Positions 45,149 through 53,210 of a stretch of DNA of 64,000 nucleotides are shown here, piece after piece; within the stretch, counting starts at the first letter, position 1, and every line of letters begins with the position of its first letter. The notes beneath the pieces are model-generated. The model made no database searches. It was not told the origin of the DNA and saw only the letters and a program-made list of their open reading frames with translations. The stretch comes from an uncultured Oscillospiraceae bacterium (lineage in GTDB: Bacteria; Bacillota; Clostridia; Oscillospirales; Oscillospiraceae): NCBI GenBank assembly GCA_944382965.1, contig CALWOA010000057.1, forward strand, positions 26,249 through 90,248, in the 5' to 3' direction. A program made the translations under genes and the position numbers.

Positions 45149-45844
45149 TCACCGCAAATATTGACTGACTGTTGCAGCGATTACGCAGCACATTTTCTTT
45201 TGATAGGTACTATCCCGAAGTTTGGCTTCTTCCTCCGGATTGGACAGAAATCCGCATTCTATCAAGACACCCGGACAGCGGATGTGCTCCATGAGATAAA
45301 CGCCGCTGCTCTTCCGGGCATCACGGTTCGTCTTTGGGTGCAGATTTGCCATCAAGGAGGATTGCAGCTGCTTAGCCAAAGCCTCACTTCCTTCTGTCGG
45401 GGCGTAGAATACTTGAACGCCACTGTAGCGGCTATCCGGATAGTTATTCTGATGGATGCTGAGAAGCAGTGTATTTTCCGTCTCATTGGCGATGCGAACC
45501 CGTTCCTTCAAATCTGAGACCTTTTTCTGCGCAATGGTTTCTCCTTTTGTATAAACGGAAATATCCGTTGTCCGGATGATCTTGGTTTCGTATCCAAGTA
45601 GGTGGAACAAATCATTCAGGCGCAGCGAAATATCCAGATTATACACACTTTCTACGATACCAGTGCAGGATGTAGCGCCTCCATCTTCCCCACCATGCCC
45701 CGGATCAATGATAATACAGTGTTCCCGTGGAATCGGTGCGCTGTCCGCAATTGCAGTAACCGTTCTGCTTCCCAACTCTGAAGCCACTAAAACAGCGACA
45801 ATAGTAGCGCAATAAAATACAAGCCATCGCTTACTTTTCTTCAT
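45149..45844 (-). CDS. cwlD: N-acetylmuramoyl-L-alanine amidase CwlD
   Basis: 231 residues from ATG 45844 (GGAGGTG site). An N-terminal membrane anchor or signal (about 8-28) precedes an Amidase_3 zinc domain: IIIDPGHGGEDGG (His and first ligand), the Glu of GIVESVYNLD, LLLSIHQNNYPDSRYSG (His), and VLIECGFLSNPEEE (catalytic Glu). The length and ending SNPEEEAKLRDSTYQKK match CwlD, which trims peptide side chains to make muramic lactam in the spore cortex. It is divergent from the cotJ locus. Confidence 0.9.
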   Translation of the reverse strand: MKKSKRWLVFYCATIVAVLVASELGSRTVTAIADSAPIPREHCIIIDPGHGGEDGGATSCTGIVESVYNLDISLRLNDLFHLLGYETKIIRTTDISVYTKGETIAQKKVSDLKERVRIANETENTLLLSIHQNNYPDSRYSGVQVFYAPTEGSEALAKQLQSSLMANLHPKTNRDARKSSGVYLMEHIRCPGVLIECGFLSNPEEEAKLRDSTYQKKMCCVIAATVSQYLR

Positions 45845-45888
45845 GTGCAACACCTCCGTATACTGTATGCGGTAATCATACCCAGCTG

Positions 45889-45916
45889 AACATTCCTTCA
45901 AAAAAATGCATAGTAT
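45889..45916 (+). promoter_or_regulatory. Candidate sigma-E promoter of the cotJ locus
   Basis: AACATT (45889-45894), 14 bp, CATAGTAT (45909-45916), about 45 bases before the cotJAB start. It resembles the ATA/CATACAAT pattern of mother-cell sigma-E; cotJ is sigma-E dependent in B. subtilis. Confidence 0.35.
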
Positions 45917-45961
45917 GACACGGAATGACAGTTTCCAAAACAGAATAAGGAGGAATGACAT

Positions 45962-46408
45962 TTGGAGAGCAAAAAACCTGATGATCAATTTTGGGAAGGC
46001 CGGCTCCCTTCTATGGCACCGCTGGCCAATCCTTACGTTCCATTTCAGCTAGAAAATTCTCCAAAATACGAAGCAAGAAAAGGAATGGTCCGGGGAACCC
46101 TTTTCCCAGGACTGGATCTTCCGTTTATGGGGAAGGTAAATACCGAAATGAAAGCAGAAACGCCAATGACGGAACTGCAGGCCCTGGCTTTTGCAGTTCA
46201 GGAACTGGCGCTGTATTTGGATACCCACCGGGACGATCGAGAAGCGCTTCAGCTATACCGCGATTATCAGAAATTATATGAACGAGGTCGGGCAGAATTT
46301 AGCAAAAAATACGGTCCTTTGACCCATACGCAAGTATCCGACTCAACCGACTACAACTGGCTGGATGACCCATGGCCATGGGAATATCATGGAAATAAGG
46401 AGGATTGA
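45962..46408 (+). CDS. Fused spore coat protein CotJA-CotJB
   Basis: 148 residues from TTG 45962, eight bases after AGGAGG. Residues 17-57 (MAPLANPYVPFQ through GTLFPGLDLPF) match CotJA. Residues 70-141 (LQALAFAVQELALYLDTH, DYQKLYERGRAEFSKKYGPLTH, WLDDPWPWE) match CotJB. In B. subtilis these are two genes, cotJA (82 aa) and cotJB (100 aa). Here they are one frame, joined by about 12 residues with no internal stop. The CotJ proteins are inner coat components assembled in the mother cell. The CotJC gene follows 2 bp after the stop. Confidence 0.85.
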   Translation: MESKKPDDQFWEGRLPSMAPLANPYVPFQLENSPKYEARKGMVRGTLFPGLDLPFMGKVNTEMKAETPMTELQALAFAVQELALYLDTHRDDREALQLYRDYQKLYERGRAEFSKKYGPLTHTQVSDSTDYNWLDDPWPWEYHGNKED

Positions 46409-46410
46409 GC

Positions 46411-46614
46411 ATGTTTTATTATGATAAAAAATTACAGTACCCAGTCAAAATTGCAAAGCCCAATCCTCGGTTAGCATCAATTATCCTTTCCCAGTATGGT
46501 GGGCCGGATGGAGAGTTAGGCGCATCCTTACGCTATTTATCCCAGCGCTACGCTATGCCCTTTGATGAACTGAAAGGTTTGCTTACCGATATCGGTACAG
46601 AGGGGGCATCATGA
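46411..46614 (+). pseudogene. Truncated CotJC (manganese-catalase-like spore coat protein)
   Basis: 67 residues from ATG 46411 (GGAGG site in the end of cotJAB). The N-terminus FYYDKKLQYPVKIAKPNPRLA and ILSQYGGPDGELGASLRYLSQRYAMP, then LLTDIGTE, matches the start of CotJC. CotJC is about 190 residues and normally continues EFAHLEM with the metal ligands. Here the frame ends GTE-Gly-Ala-Ser-stop, so two thirds of the protein, including most ligands of the di-manganese site, are missing. Downstream sequence shows no recognisable remainder. It is probably inactive as a catalase, but the peptide could still be made. Confidence 0.75.
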
Positions 46615-46639
46615 CACCCGCCAGGTTGGCGGATGCTGG

Positions 46640-46800
46640 TCATGGAACCACTTCCATGCTCAAAATGGCTTTGAGCGCATTGAGGCACTCCTGAGCAGCA
46701 TCGATACGCGCATGCTGACAAATTAAACTCTTCAGGTCTGCCCCATGTAAGAGAAACAGGTTCTTTCCTTTTCCCGAAAAAAAGTTATGATACAAAGTGA
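46640..46800 (-). pseudogene. Remnant of an unidentified minus-strand gene
   Basis: Minus-strand frame ending at 46640 with about 50 residues of protein-like sequence: GKNLFLLHGADLKSLICQH followed by RIDAAQECLNALKAIL. The composition and amphipathic helix pattern look like the C-terminus of a real protein, but there is no start codon with a ribosome site. The frame runs into the sigma factor regulatory region. It fills the 248-base gap between truncated cotJC and the first ECF operon and probably marks a rearrangement. Confidence 0.3.
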
Positions 46801-46818
46801 GATTGTCGAAATGGATTC

Positions 46819-46825
46819 CGTCTAT
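46819..46825 (+). promoter_or_regulatory. ECF-type -10 element CGTCTAT before the first sigma factor
   Basis: CGTCTAT followed by CAGGGTGA. The same CGyyTAT...AG.GTGA pattern precedes the other two sigma genes. The CATGCAA upstream half seen in those is not evident here. Confidence 0.45.
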
Positions 46826-46862
46826 CAGGGTGAGGAATGAAATACAAGTGAGGTGAATCCAA

Positions 46863-47417
46863 ATGGATGACAGCAAAATCATAGAACTGTTCTTCCTTAG
46901 AAACGAAGACGCTATTCGCCATACCCACGATATCTACGGAAGGCGGCTCTTTATCTTGGCAGATAACATCGTGAAAGACGATCAGGACGCAGAAGAGAGC
47001 GTCAACGATACCTACATGAAGGCCTGGGATACGATTCCTCCCCAGAAGCCCACACATTTTTTTGCGTATCTGGCGAAAATTTGTCGGAATTTCGCTCTGG
47101 ATAAGCTGGATTGGAAGCATGCCGCCAAGCGAAATGCAGAGGTTGTCAGTTTGACTCAGGAAATGGAATTGTGTATTCCGGATGCGACTCAAACCCGAAA
47201 CATGGAAGCAAAAGAATTGGGACGGATTCTAGATGCTTTCTTGAGAACGCTGTCCGATGAAAATCAGCTGGTTTTTCTTCGGCGGTACTGGTTTGTTGAT
47301 ACCATTGCCGAAATTGCGGCCCGATACAACATCAGCGAAAGTGCCGTGAATATGCGTCTGAACCGGACGCGATCCAAACTTCGAGAATATCTTGCAAAGG
47401 AGGGAATTCGCGTATGA
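46863..47417 (+). CDS. ECF-type RNA polymerase sigma factor (operon 1)
   Basis: 184 residues with only sigma regions 2 and 4, the ECF architecture. Region 2: LADNIVKDDQDAEESVNDTYMKAWDTIPP. Region 4: LRRYWFVDTIAEIAARYNISESAVNMRLNRTRSKLREYL, with the recognition helix around ISESAVNMRLNRT. GAGGTG precedes the ATG. The stop overlaps the start of the membrane sensor gene (ATGA), so sigma and presumptive anti-sigma are translationally coupled. It is paralogous to the sigma factors at 49887 and 55503, but more divergent in the middle. Confidence 0.92.
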   Translation: MDDSKIIELFFLRNEDAIRHTHDIYGRRLFILADNIVKDDQDAEESVNDTYMKAWDTIPPQKPTHFFAYLAKICRNFALDKLDWKHAAKRNAEVVSLTQEMELCIPDATQTRNMEAKELGRILDAFLRTLSDENQLVFLRRYWFVDTIAEIAARYNISESAVNMRLNRTRSKLREYLAKEGIRV

Positions 47418-49606
47418 ACGGAAAAGACATCCTTTTGGGCCTGAAATATATTGGAGATGACCTGGTTGAAAAAGCAGAATACAGCCAATTTCCAGAAACA
47501 GCAAAAAAACGGCTCAGCATCCGCAAACCCATGTTGATTGCTGCCATTGTTGCACTAACGCTTCTGCTAGTAGGCTGTGCTGTGGTTTACCTGCTGAGTA
47601 TACAGGGAATCAAACTGGGAGATCGGCTGATTACCTATGATGTGTTACACTATGACCCTCTGACAGGAAAGGATATTGCCCCTGCGGAAATAAAAACCGA
47701 AACACAGCAGATCCTGACTCTGGCAGGGCTGAGTGGTAGCCCAGCATCTCAGGCCGCCCGGGAATGGTATGCATTCCTGGAAAGTTATGACCCCGACAAG
47801 GAAATTAAAAAATCTGTATGGGGCAGCGAACCGGAATTCCCGGAAGAATATAATGGCTATGGGTTGTACACCCAGGAAATGAAGGACAAGCTGGATGAGA
47901 TTCTGACAAAATATGATCTGAAACTCCGCGGAAAACAGGTGGAATTCCAAAACAGCAAATTACTGTTACAGGCACTGGGGATGGAAACGGTGCTGAACCC
48001 TGGCAGTAAGGCCAAGATGCGGGTTGGCTACGGAGTTTACTACGAAAGCGGGAATCTGGACCTGGATTTTGAAATCACACTTCCCGGTGAGAATGGTAGT
48101 GAACCAGAAAAGACGACTGGCGTTCTGTACTACCGCCCAAAAGACTGCTTTATCCCAGATACCGCTGTCCTCACAGATGCCCAGTGGGAAGAGTGGAACT
48201 ATACCACTGCTTCCGGTGACAAGGTACTGATCATTCGCTCTGATGATGCAGGTTCTGCCTGGATTTTCAGCGACACGGTAAACTATACTGCCTCTTTACG
48301 TCTGGATATCATTCGCGGGATCTATGAGGAAACAGAAAACGGTACACCGGTAGCCAAATTTGACTTGATGGGCAAGGAACAGATGGAACAAGTAGCCGAT
48401 GCCATTGATTTCTCCCTGGAGCCGAAACTGGTGGAAGGGTGGGAAACGCTGTCAGACGATGCCGTTCCTGCTGGAAAGGCGATCAATGGGTATCGCATCG
48501 AACCGGTATCTGCTTTTACCGATGGCTATGCTTATCGGATTATCCTGCGCGTCACCGCACCGAAAGGCGTGGCGCTGACAGACCCGGAAGATCATACAGC
48601 CGGAATCGCCCCCGGTAACGGAGTATGGGGAAGCTGTGTCGAAGACGGCGACGGCAAGCTAAATACCTGCCACTTTATCCTGTCTGACTACATAGACCCC
48701 CAGCGTCTTTCCCCAGAGGAAGGGATGCCTTTTTACGAAGGCATGATCATTCCGATCTACTGGGAAGACATGTATTACAGTTACATTGACCTTGAGAAAA
48801 GCGAAGAGGTTGAAACCCTGCTCACCGAGGGAACCTGGAAATTCGATGTCCCGCTGAACGACGCCGATACCCGGCAGATCGAACTGCTGACCCATCCCAT
48901 CACCGCCCAGGCCAGTATCGGCTGGGGGATGGATGGAACGGATGCGCTGGAAGAATTGGAGCTCACCTCCCTGAAAATTCGCTCTATGGGAATTTCTGAA
49001 ACCAGTGGGGAACAAAATGGTGACTTCTTCTATTTCAACGGACAGTGCTCCTATGTGGTGATGAAAGATGGCACCAAGGTGGAATTTCTCTACGGGCTCT
49101 TTAATCAGCCCATTGACCTGGATCAGGTGGCCTATGTGCAGCTGGCGGATCAGACCATCATCCCCATGCCGGGCGTGGATGAAGCGGAGGTCAAGCGGAT
49201 TTCCGAAGCCATGCCCACGGAACCCCCAGAACCGGAGATCCCGGTATTTGAAGACGGGATAGAACTGGTGACGGAACCGGTAACCCTGCAAAGCCTGGCT
49301 GGCTATGCCAACGATCCCTCCGGAGACATGGTGCCGCTGTATGAATACTTCACCCTGACTTCCTTTGTTCTGCACCCGGAGGGAGCCGTTGCGTTGGATA
49401 GTCGAGCTTTGGAAAGACCAGAGACGGAAATTCAGGTGGTAATGCAAGATGGCAGCCAGATCCTGCTGACCAACAGCGGCTGCGGACGCAACAATGGTGT
49501 TAATTTCAGCACTTTCACGTCAGAAGCAACAATTGACCTATCGAAGCTAAATTATCTCTTGCTTCCTGATGGCACAAAGCTGACCGTTCCAGCTTCTTCC
49601 AAATAG
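47414..49606 (+). CDS. Membrane sensor / putative anti-sigma protein (operon 1)
   Basis: 730 residues. A 38-residue cytoplasmic N-terminus, short for an anti-sigma domain, precedes one membrane helix (39-61, LIAAIVALTLLLVGCAVVYLL) and a 670-residue extracytoplasmic region. The ESYDPDK and YGLYTQEMKDKLDEILTKYDLKL segments are shared with the sensor of operon 3. The second half contains two beta-rich DUF4179-like stretches and a Pro/Glu linker (EAMPTEPPEPEIPVFEDG). It presumably holds the ECF sigma factor at the membrane until an unknown outside signal arrives. It ends at a terminator. Confidence 0.8.
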   Translation: MNGKDILLGLKYIGDDLVEKAEYSQFPETAKKRLSIRKPMLIAAIVALTLLLVGCAVVYLLSIQGIKLGDRLITYDVLHYDPLTGKDIAPAEIKTETQQILTLAGLSGSPASQAAREWYAFLESYDPDKEIKKSVWGSEPEFPEEYNGYGLYTQEMKDKLDEILTKYDLKLRGKQVEFQNSKLLLQALGMETVLNPGSKAKMRVGYGVYYESGNLDLDFEITLPGENGSEPEKTTGVLYYRPKDCFIPDTAVLTDAQWEEWNYTTASGDKVLIIRSDDAGSAWIFSDTVNYTASLRLDIIRGIYEETENGTPVAKFDLMGKEQMEQVADAIDFSLEPKLVEGWETLSDDAVPAGKAINGYRIEPVSAFTDGYAYRIILRVTAPKGVALTDPEDHTAGIAPGNGVWGSCVEDGDGKLNTCHFILSDYIDPQRLSPEEGMPFYEGMIIPIYWEDMYYSYIDLEKSEEVETLLTEGTWKFDVPLNDADTRQIELLTHPITAQASIGWGMDGTDALEELELTSLKIRSMGISETSGEQNGDFFYFNGQCSYVVMKDGTKVEFLYGLFNQPIDLDQVAYVQLADQTIIPMPGVDEAEVKRISEAMPTEPPEPEIPVFEDGIELVTEPVTLQSLAGYANDPSGDMVPLYEYFTLTSFVLHPEGAVALDSRALERPETEIQVVMQDGSQILLTNSGCGRNNGVNFSTFTSEATIDLSKLNYLLLPDGTKLTVPASSK

Positions 49607-49669
49607 AAAAAACAGAATCAGCTACAATGTTCCTGAGTTTCATGACAAAGTTGTGCTGACAATTCAGAT

Positions 49670-49710
49670 GAAAACGGTATGGAGATGTTCATGCCGTTTT
49701 CTTTCTTTTC
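49670..49710 (+). terminator. Rho-independent terminator of ECF operon 1
   Basis: AAAACGGTAT (49671-49680) pairs with ATGCCGTTTT (49691-49700) with one imperfect pair, then CTTTCTTTT. Confidence 0.75.
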
Positions 49711-49813
49711 ACCGCATGCTTATCTGCATCGTCAGATCGTTTGTTGTCTATTCCCGCTCCATCTTTCATGCATGATTTCTTTTTCTGAAAAAATATGATA
49801 AAATTTGAAATAT

Positions 49814-49844
49814 CATGCAACCGATTTTGATGTACTCCGTTTAT
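49814..49844 (+). promoter_or_regulatory. ECF-type promoter of operon 2
   Basis: CATGCAAC (49814-49821), 16 bp, CGTTTAT (49838-49844), then AAGAGTGA. The same arrangement occurs on the minus strand before the sigma gene of operon 3. It probably directs autoregulated transcription by the encoded sigma factor. Confidence 0.6.
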
Positions 49845-49886
49845 AAGAGTGAAAGGCCCGAAGTGAAAAAGGAGGATTCCCTACAT

Positions 49887-50444
49887 ATGGAAGATACTCA
49901 GATCATTGATTTATACTTTGCCCGGTCGGAACAGGCCATTCAGGAGACAGATACCAAGTACGGCGGCTATTGCTACAGCATTGCGTATAACATTCTGACC
50001 AATCAGGAGGACGCGGAAGAAAGCGTCAGCGATACGTACCTTTCTGCCTGGAACGCCATACCGCCCCGGCGGCCTTCCCTACTGGCGGCGTTTTTAGGAA
50101 AGATTACCCGGAATATTTCCTTGGATCGCTGGCGGAAATACCGAGCCTTCAAACGTGGCGGGGGGCAGGTAGAGATTGCCCTGGAGGAACTCAGGGACTG
50201 CGTCAGCGGAGAAGAAAGTGCCGAAGAAAAGGCCATTCGCCGGGAAATCCTGGCCAGTCTGAACAATTTCTTGGAAACGCTGAATGACTTGGAACGCAAT
50301 ATCTTTCTGTGCCGGTACTGGTATTTGGATTCGATAGCAGAAATTGCGGAAAAGTCCGGCTTCTCTGACAGCAAGGTAAAATCCATGCTCCATCGCATCC
50401 GCAAACGGCTCAACGCCCACTTGGAAAAGGAGGGCCTGCGATGA
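49887..50444 (+). CDS. ECF-type RNA polymerase sigma factor (operon 2)
   Basis: 185 residues from ATG 49887, 11 bases after AAAGGAGG; this start aligns with the third sigma factor. Region 2: YSIAYNILTNQEDAEESVSDTYLSAWNAIPPRRP. Region 4: IFLCRYWYLDSIAEIAEKSGFSDSKVKSMLHRIRKRL. A basic KYRAFKRGGGQ linker joins them. Strong identity to the sigma at 55503-56054 over the whole length shows recent duplication. It is coupled to the sensor gene by an ATGA overlap. Confidence 0.93.
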   Translation: MEDTQIIDLYFARSEQAIQETDTKYGGYCYSIAYNILTNQEDAEESVSDTYLSAWNAIPPRRPSLLAAFLGKITRNISLDRWRKYRAFKRGGGQVEIALEELRDCVSGEESAEEKAIRREILASLNNFLETLNDLERNIFLCRYWYLDSIAEIAEKSGFSDSKVKSMLHRIRKRLNAHLEKEGLR

Positions 50445-51853
50445 CAAGTCAGGAACTACTGTTTATTTTAAGCGGCGTAAAAAATCAGTATATTCTGGAA
50501 GCCAAAGATTTTTGGCAAAAGAAAGAAAAGAAAAAACCGGGTTCTTCTGGCAGCCATCCACCAGCCGAGTCTCTTCCCTTCTCCCCCAGAAAAGAACCGC
50601 ACCATTACCAATCCAGAGAAAACGGGAAAAGAAAAAAGAAAAAATGGGGAAAATTCTTCATTCTGTCCGCAGCAGTAGGGCTGCTGCTGGCTACCTTAGC
50701 TGGACACGGTTTCTTTACCCAGTGGACCGATTACTTTGCCACATTCCTGGTAAAAACACGGGAGCAGAACCAATATACCCAGCCGATTGATGAAGCAAAG
50801 CGATTGCAGACGCAGACAGAACCAACACTGAGTGCGACAATTGATTCTCCGAGAGATATGGATCGAATTTTGGCCTACACCACATACTTTCATGAGTGGA
50901 TGCCTGGTTCTTTTGGATCTGATGCCTATAGTCCGTACTATGAAATGAAATTTCTGGACCTCAATGCGGATGGGCGGGATGAGATGGTCATCTGGGAATC
51001 CACCACCGGCGTGGTCTATGAAGTTGTGACCATCGATAATGGTCAGACCGTACCGTTATACAGCGATTCCGTTTTTAAGATGGATGAGCACGAAGAAGAA
51101 ATGTACCTTTGCCAGGATAACACTCTGGAGAAGTTCTATTCCAATCCTCTGCAGGGGCAGCAGCTACAGGAATATTACCAGGTGGAAGATCAAACGTTGG
51201 TCATGGTAGAGTGTATTATGCAGAGCCAAGATAATCAGTGGTATAGGAGCAAAGCCGGCGGAGCATCCGATGGGATGTGGACAGAAATCAGTGAATCTGA
51301 GGCACAGGCGGTACAAAACAACCATGTTCGCATCGAGGTCAAGCAGGTATCCCCTATCTCCGAGGAAACAAAAGCACGCGACAAGGCTGAGGCAGAGCAA
51401 CGGCTGCAACTTGTGCTGAAGGATCAATACCCCATTCACTTTTATGAAGAAATTGAAGACAATACCCTGAGCGGGTTTTGTGCAAAAGAATCGGAACAAC
51501 TGGGATTTTCTGTAGAAATTACCCAGTACGCATTACTGGATATGGATGGAGACAGTATTCCTGAGTGCGTTGTGGATTTCCGGTTTGGTGAAAATGAGCA
51601 GGTGATGTGTCTGGTTCTCAAACATCTGCAAAACGATGAAGTGCTGGCAACGGGATTTTACTACCGTCAGATGTATCGGCTGAAATCTGACGGCACCTTC
51701 CGCGCTTCTGGAAGCGAGGATACCGACGGCTGGTACAGACTGGTATGGGAAAATATGTCCTGGGTCATGGAGCGAGTTCCTGAGGAAGAAAACTGTGAAA
51801 GCAAGCCCGATGCTCCCTGGCAGATCTATGAATCAGCACAGGTTCAAGAATAA
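50441..51853 (+). CDS. Membrane sensor / putative anti-sigma protein with EF-hand-like loops (operon 2)
   Basis: 470 residues. The cytoplasmic N-terminus (1-70) is unusually basic (two Lys-rich runs). One membrane helix lies at 71-90. The extracytoplasmic region carries two calcium-loop-like motifs, DLNADGRDEM (173-182) and DMDGDSIPEC (367-376), of the type DxDxDG found in FG-GAP or dockerin-like repeats. The WTEISESEAQAVQNNHVRIEVK segment has a counterpart in the operon 3 sensor. It likely regulates the co-encoded sigma factor in response to an extracellular ligand, possibly Ca2+; this is inference. Confidence 0.78.
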   Translation: MTSQELLFILSGVKNQYILEAKDFWQKKEKKKPGSSGSHPPAESLPFSPRKEPHHYQSRENGKRKKKKWGKFFILSAAVGLLLATLAGHGFFTQWTDYFATFLVKTREQNQYTQPIDEAKRLQTQTEPTLSATIDSPRDMDRILAYTTYFHEWMPGSFGSDAYSPYYEMKFLDLNADGRDEMVIWESTTGVVYEVVTIDNGQTVPLYSDSVFKMDEHEEEMYLCQDNTLEKFYSNPLQGQQLQEYYQVEDQTLVMVECIMQSQDNQWYRSKAGGASDGMWTEISESEAQAVQNNHVRIEVKQVSPISEETKARDKAEAEQRLQLVLKDQYPIHFYEEIEDNTLSGFCAKESEQLGFSVEITQYALLDMDGDSIPECVVDFRFGENEQVMCLVLKHLQNDEVLATGFYYRQMYRLKSDGTFRASGSEDTDGWYRLVWENMSWVMERVPEEENCESKPDAPWQIYESAQVQE

Positions 51854-52203
51854 ACGCTGTATCATTGTGTTTTCGTAGTAAACAGCAGGAGTCAGCCCTT
51901 TGAACAGCACCCCACCTGTTAGACAGCATGCTAACAGGTGGGGTGATTTATGATGACGAAGGAAAATCAGCACATTTTCCGTTTTCTTTTGAAAGGATGC
52001 CACATTTGCCCCTCCATTGTTCAGATTTCGCCCAATATATCAGGGAGCATCTGCTTTTGCAAGTTAGGAGCAGGTATTTTCAAATGTACTCAGGTGCACA
52101 ATTCCAACTATTCATTCCCATATGTTTGCTGTTTCTGGCATATTTCTCTTTTCAGCTGTCACAAAAAAGGCCTTGAAAATATAATGGATGTAGGAGGTGC
52201 AAC
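51854..52203. other. Intergenic stretch holding direct repeat copy A
   Basis: 350 bases between sensor 2 and the ZIP gene. It holds repeat copy A (annotated separately). An 80-90-codon open frame through it is not credible as a gene, being Cys/Phe-rich with no ribosome site. The last 60 bases lead to the ZIP gene's GGAGGTG site. Confidence 0.5.
51908..52033 (+). repeat. Direct repeat copy A with terminal hairpin
   Basis: It begins with a perfect 15-bp hairpin (CACCCCACCTGTTAG, 51908-51922 with 51931-51945). Then comes about 85 bases closely matching 53258-53346, e.g. TCAGCACAT-TTCCGTTTTC and TTTTGAAA, ending in TTCAGATTTC. The two copies flank the ZIP transporter in the same orientation. No gene product is recognised. 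Confidence 0.7.
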
Positions 52204-53007
52204 ATGGATAATTATCTTATAATGGCATTTGTGGCGACACTGGGGACCTGGTTCGTAACAGCACTGGGCGCAGCTACCGTCATCTTTTTCACATCCCCCG
52301 ATCCAAAAGGGTTGAACATCATGCTTGGATTTGCTTCCGGCGTTATGATCGCAGCCAGCTTCTGGTCTTTGCTTCAGCCAGCAATCGAACGTGCAGAGGC
52401 CTCATCGAACCTGCCCGCATATCTGGTAACAACGGTAGGCTTTTTGTTCGGTGCATTGTTTATGTGGGCATCCGATAAAGTGGTTTCCTTTGCAAGAAGA
52501 GAAGCAGCCAGCACACTGGGCAAACCAAATGAACGCCTGCACCGCATTATCATGCTGATTCTTTCCATCACCCTTCATAACATCCCGGAAGGTCTGGCAG
52601 TGGGCGTTGCATTTGGTGCATTGCAGGGCAGCAACTATACCGCAGAAAACTTGATGGGGGCAATTTCCGTAGCGGTTGGCATCGGTTTGCAGAATTTCCC
52701 CGAAGGTGCAGCAGTTTCTGTTCCGCTCCGGAGAGAAGGATATTCCAGAAAGAAAAGCTTTCTAATCGGTCAAGCTTCCGGCATTGTAGAACCAATTTCC
52801 GGTGTCGTAGGGGCATTACTGGTTGTTTACGTAGAAGCGATTCTGCCTTATGCTTTGTCCTTTGCGGCCGGAGCAATGATCTTGGTTGCCGTGCATGAGT
52901 TGATTCCGGAATGCCAGAGGAATCAGCAGACGCAGCCATATTTCGCCACAATGGGAATCGTCCTTGGATTTGCCGTTATGATGTTGCTGGATGTTATGCT
53001 GGGTTAA
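52204..53007 (+). CDS. ZIP family divalent metal transporter
   Basis: 267 residues with eight membrane segments. The two metal-binding helices are canonical: TLHNIPEGLAVGVAFGALQG (TM4, about 120-140) and GLQNFPEGAAVSVPLRREG (TM5, about 160-178). A short His-poor loop with basic residues (ASDKVVSFARREAAS) lies between TM3 and TM4. It is a ZupT/GufA-type importer of zinc, iron or manganese; selectivity cannot be read from sequence. GGAGGTG precedes the ATG. It lies between two direct repeats inside the ECF cluster, suggesting acquisition with them. Confidence 0.92.
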   Translation: MDNYLIMAFVATLGTWFVTALGAATVIFFTSPDPKGLNIMLGFASGVMIAASFWSLLQPAIERAEASSNLPAYLVTTVGFLFGALFMWASDKVVSFARREAASTLGKPNERLHRIIMLILSITLHNIPEGLAVGVAFGALQGSNYTAENLMGAISVAVGIGLQNFPEGAAVSVPLRREGYSRKKSFLIGQASGIVEPISGVVGALLVVYVEAILPYALSFAAGAMILVAVHELIPECQRNQQTQPYFATMGIVLGFAVMMLLDVMLG

Positions 53008-53030
53008 TTCGGGAAAAAGTTGAATAATAG

Positions 53031-53174
53031 GTCAATTTCTACTCCTATACGAACGAGGATGGCACAGTAACTTCCTATGCTCTTTGGGAGAATGACGGTT
53101 TTACTTACAGCCTGGCAAGCGCAAACACGACATTTGAACAGTTGTACGCTGATATTCAGACTTTAATGAAGTAA
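53031..53174 (+). pseudogene. C-terminal remnant of an extracytoplasmic (DUF4367-like) protein
   Basis: 48 codons, open to a stop at 53172-53174 and closed by a stop just upstream at 53028. The translation contains VNFYSYTNEDGTVTSYALW, then ENDGFTYSLAS and TTFEQLYADIQTLMK. A Trp-x-x-(D)GF/YxY-(S)LS pattern followed by an amphipathic C-terminal helix is what the ends of DUF4367/anti-sigma-associated proteins look like. There is no start codon or ribosome site, so it is a decayed 3' end, 24 bases after the ZIP gene. Confidence 0.55.
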
Positions 53175-53210
53175 TTTCTCTCATCAAAAAGAATGGTTTA
53201 ATTTAAACTG

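Noticed and set aside
51950-52222. Possible small gene in repeat copy A
   Set aside because: The frame is similar to copy B only over the first 28 codons, then diverges into Cys/Phe-rich sequence; no ribosome site. Treated as part of the repeat.
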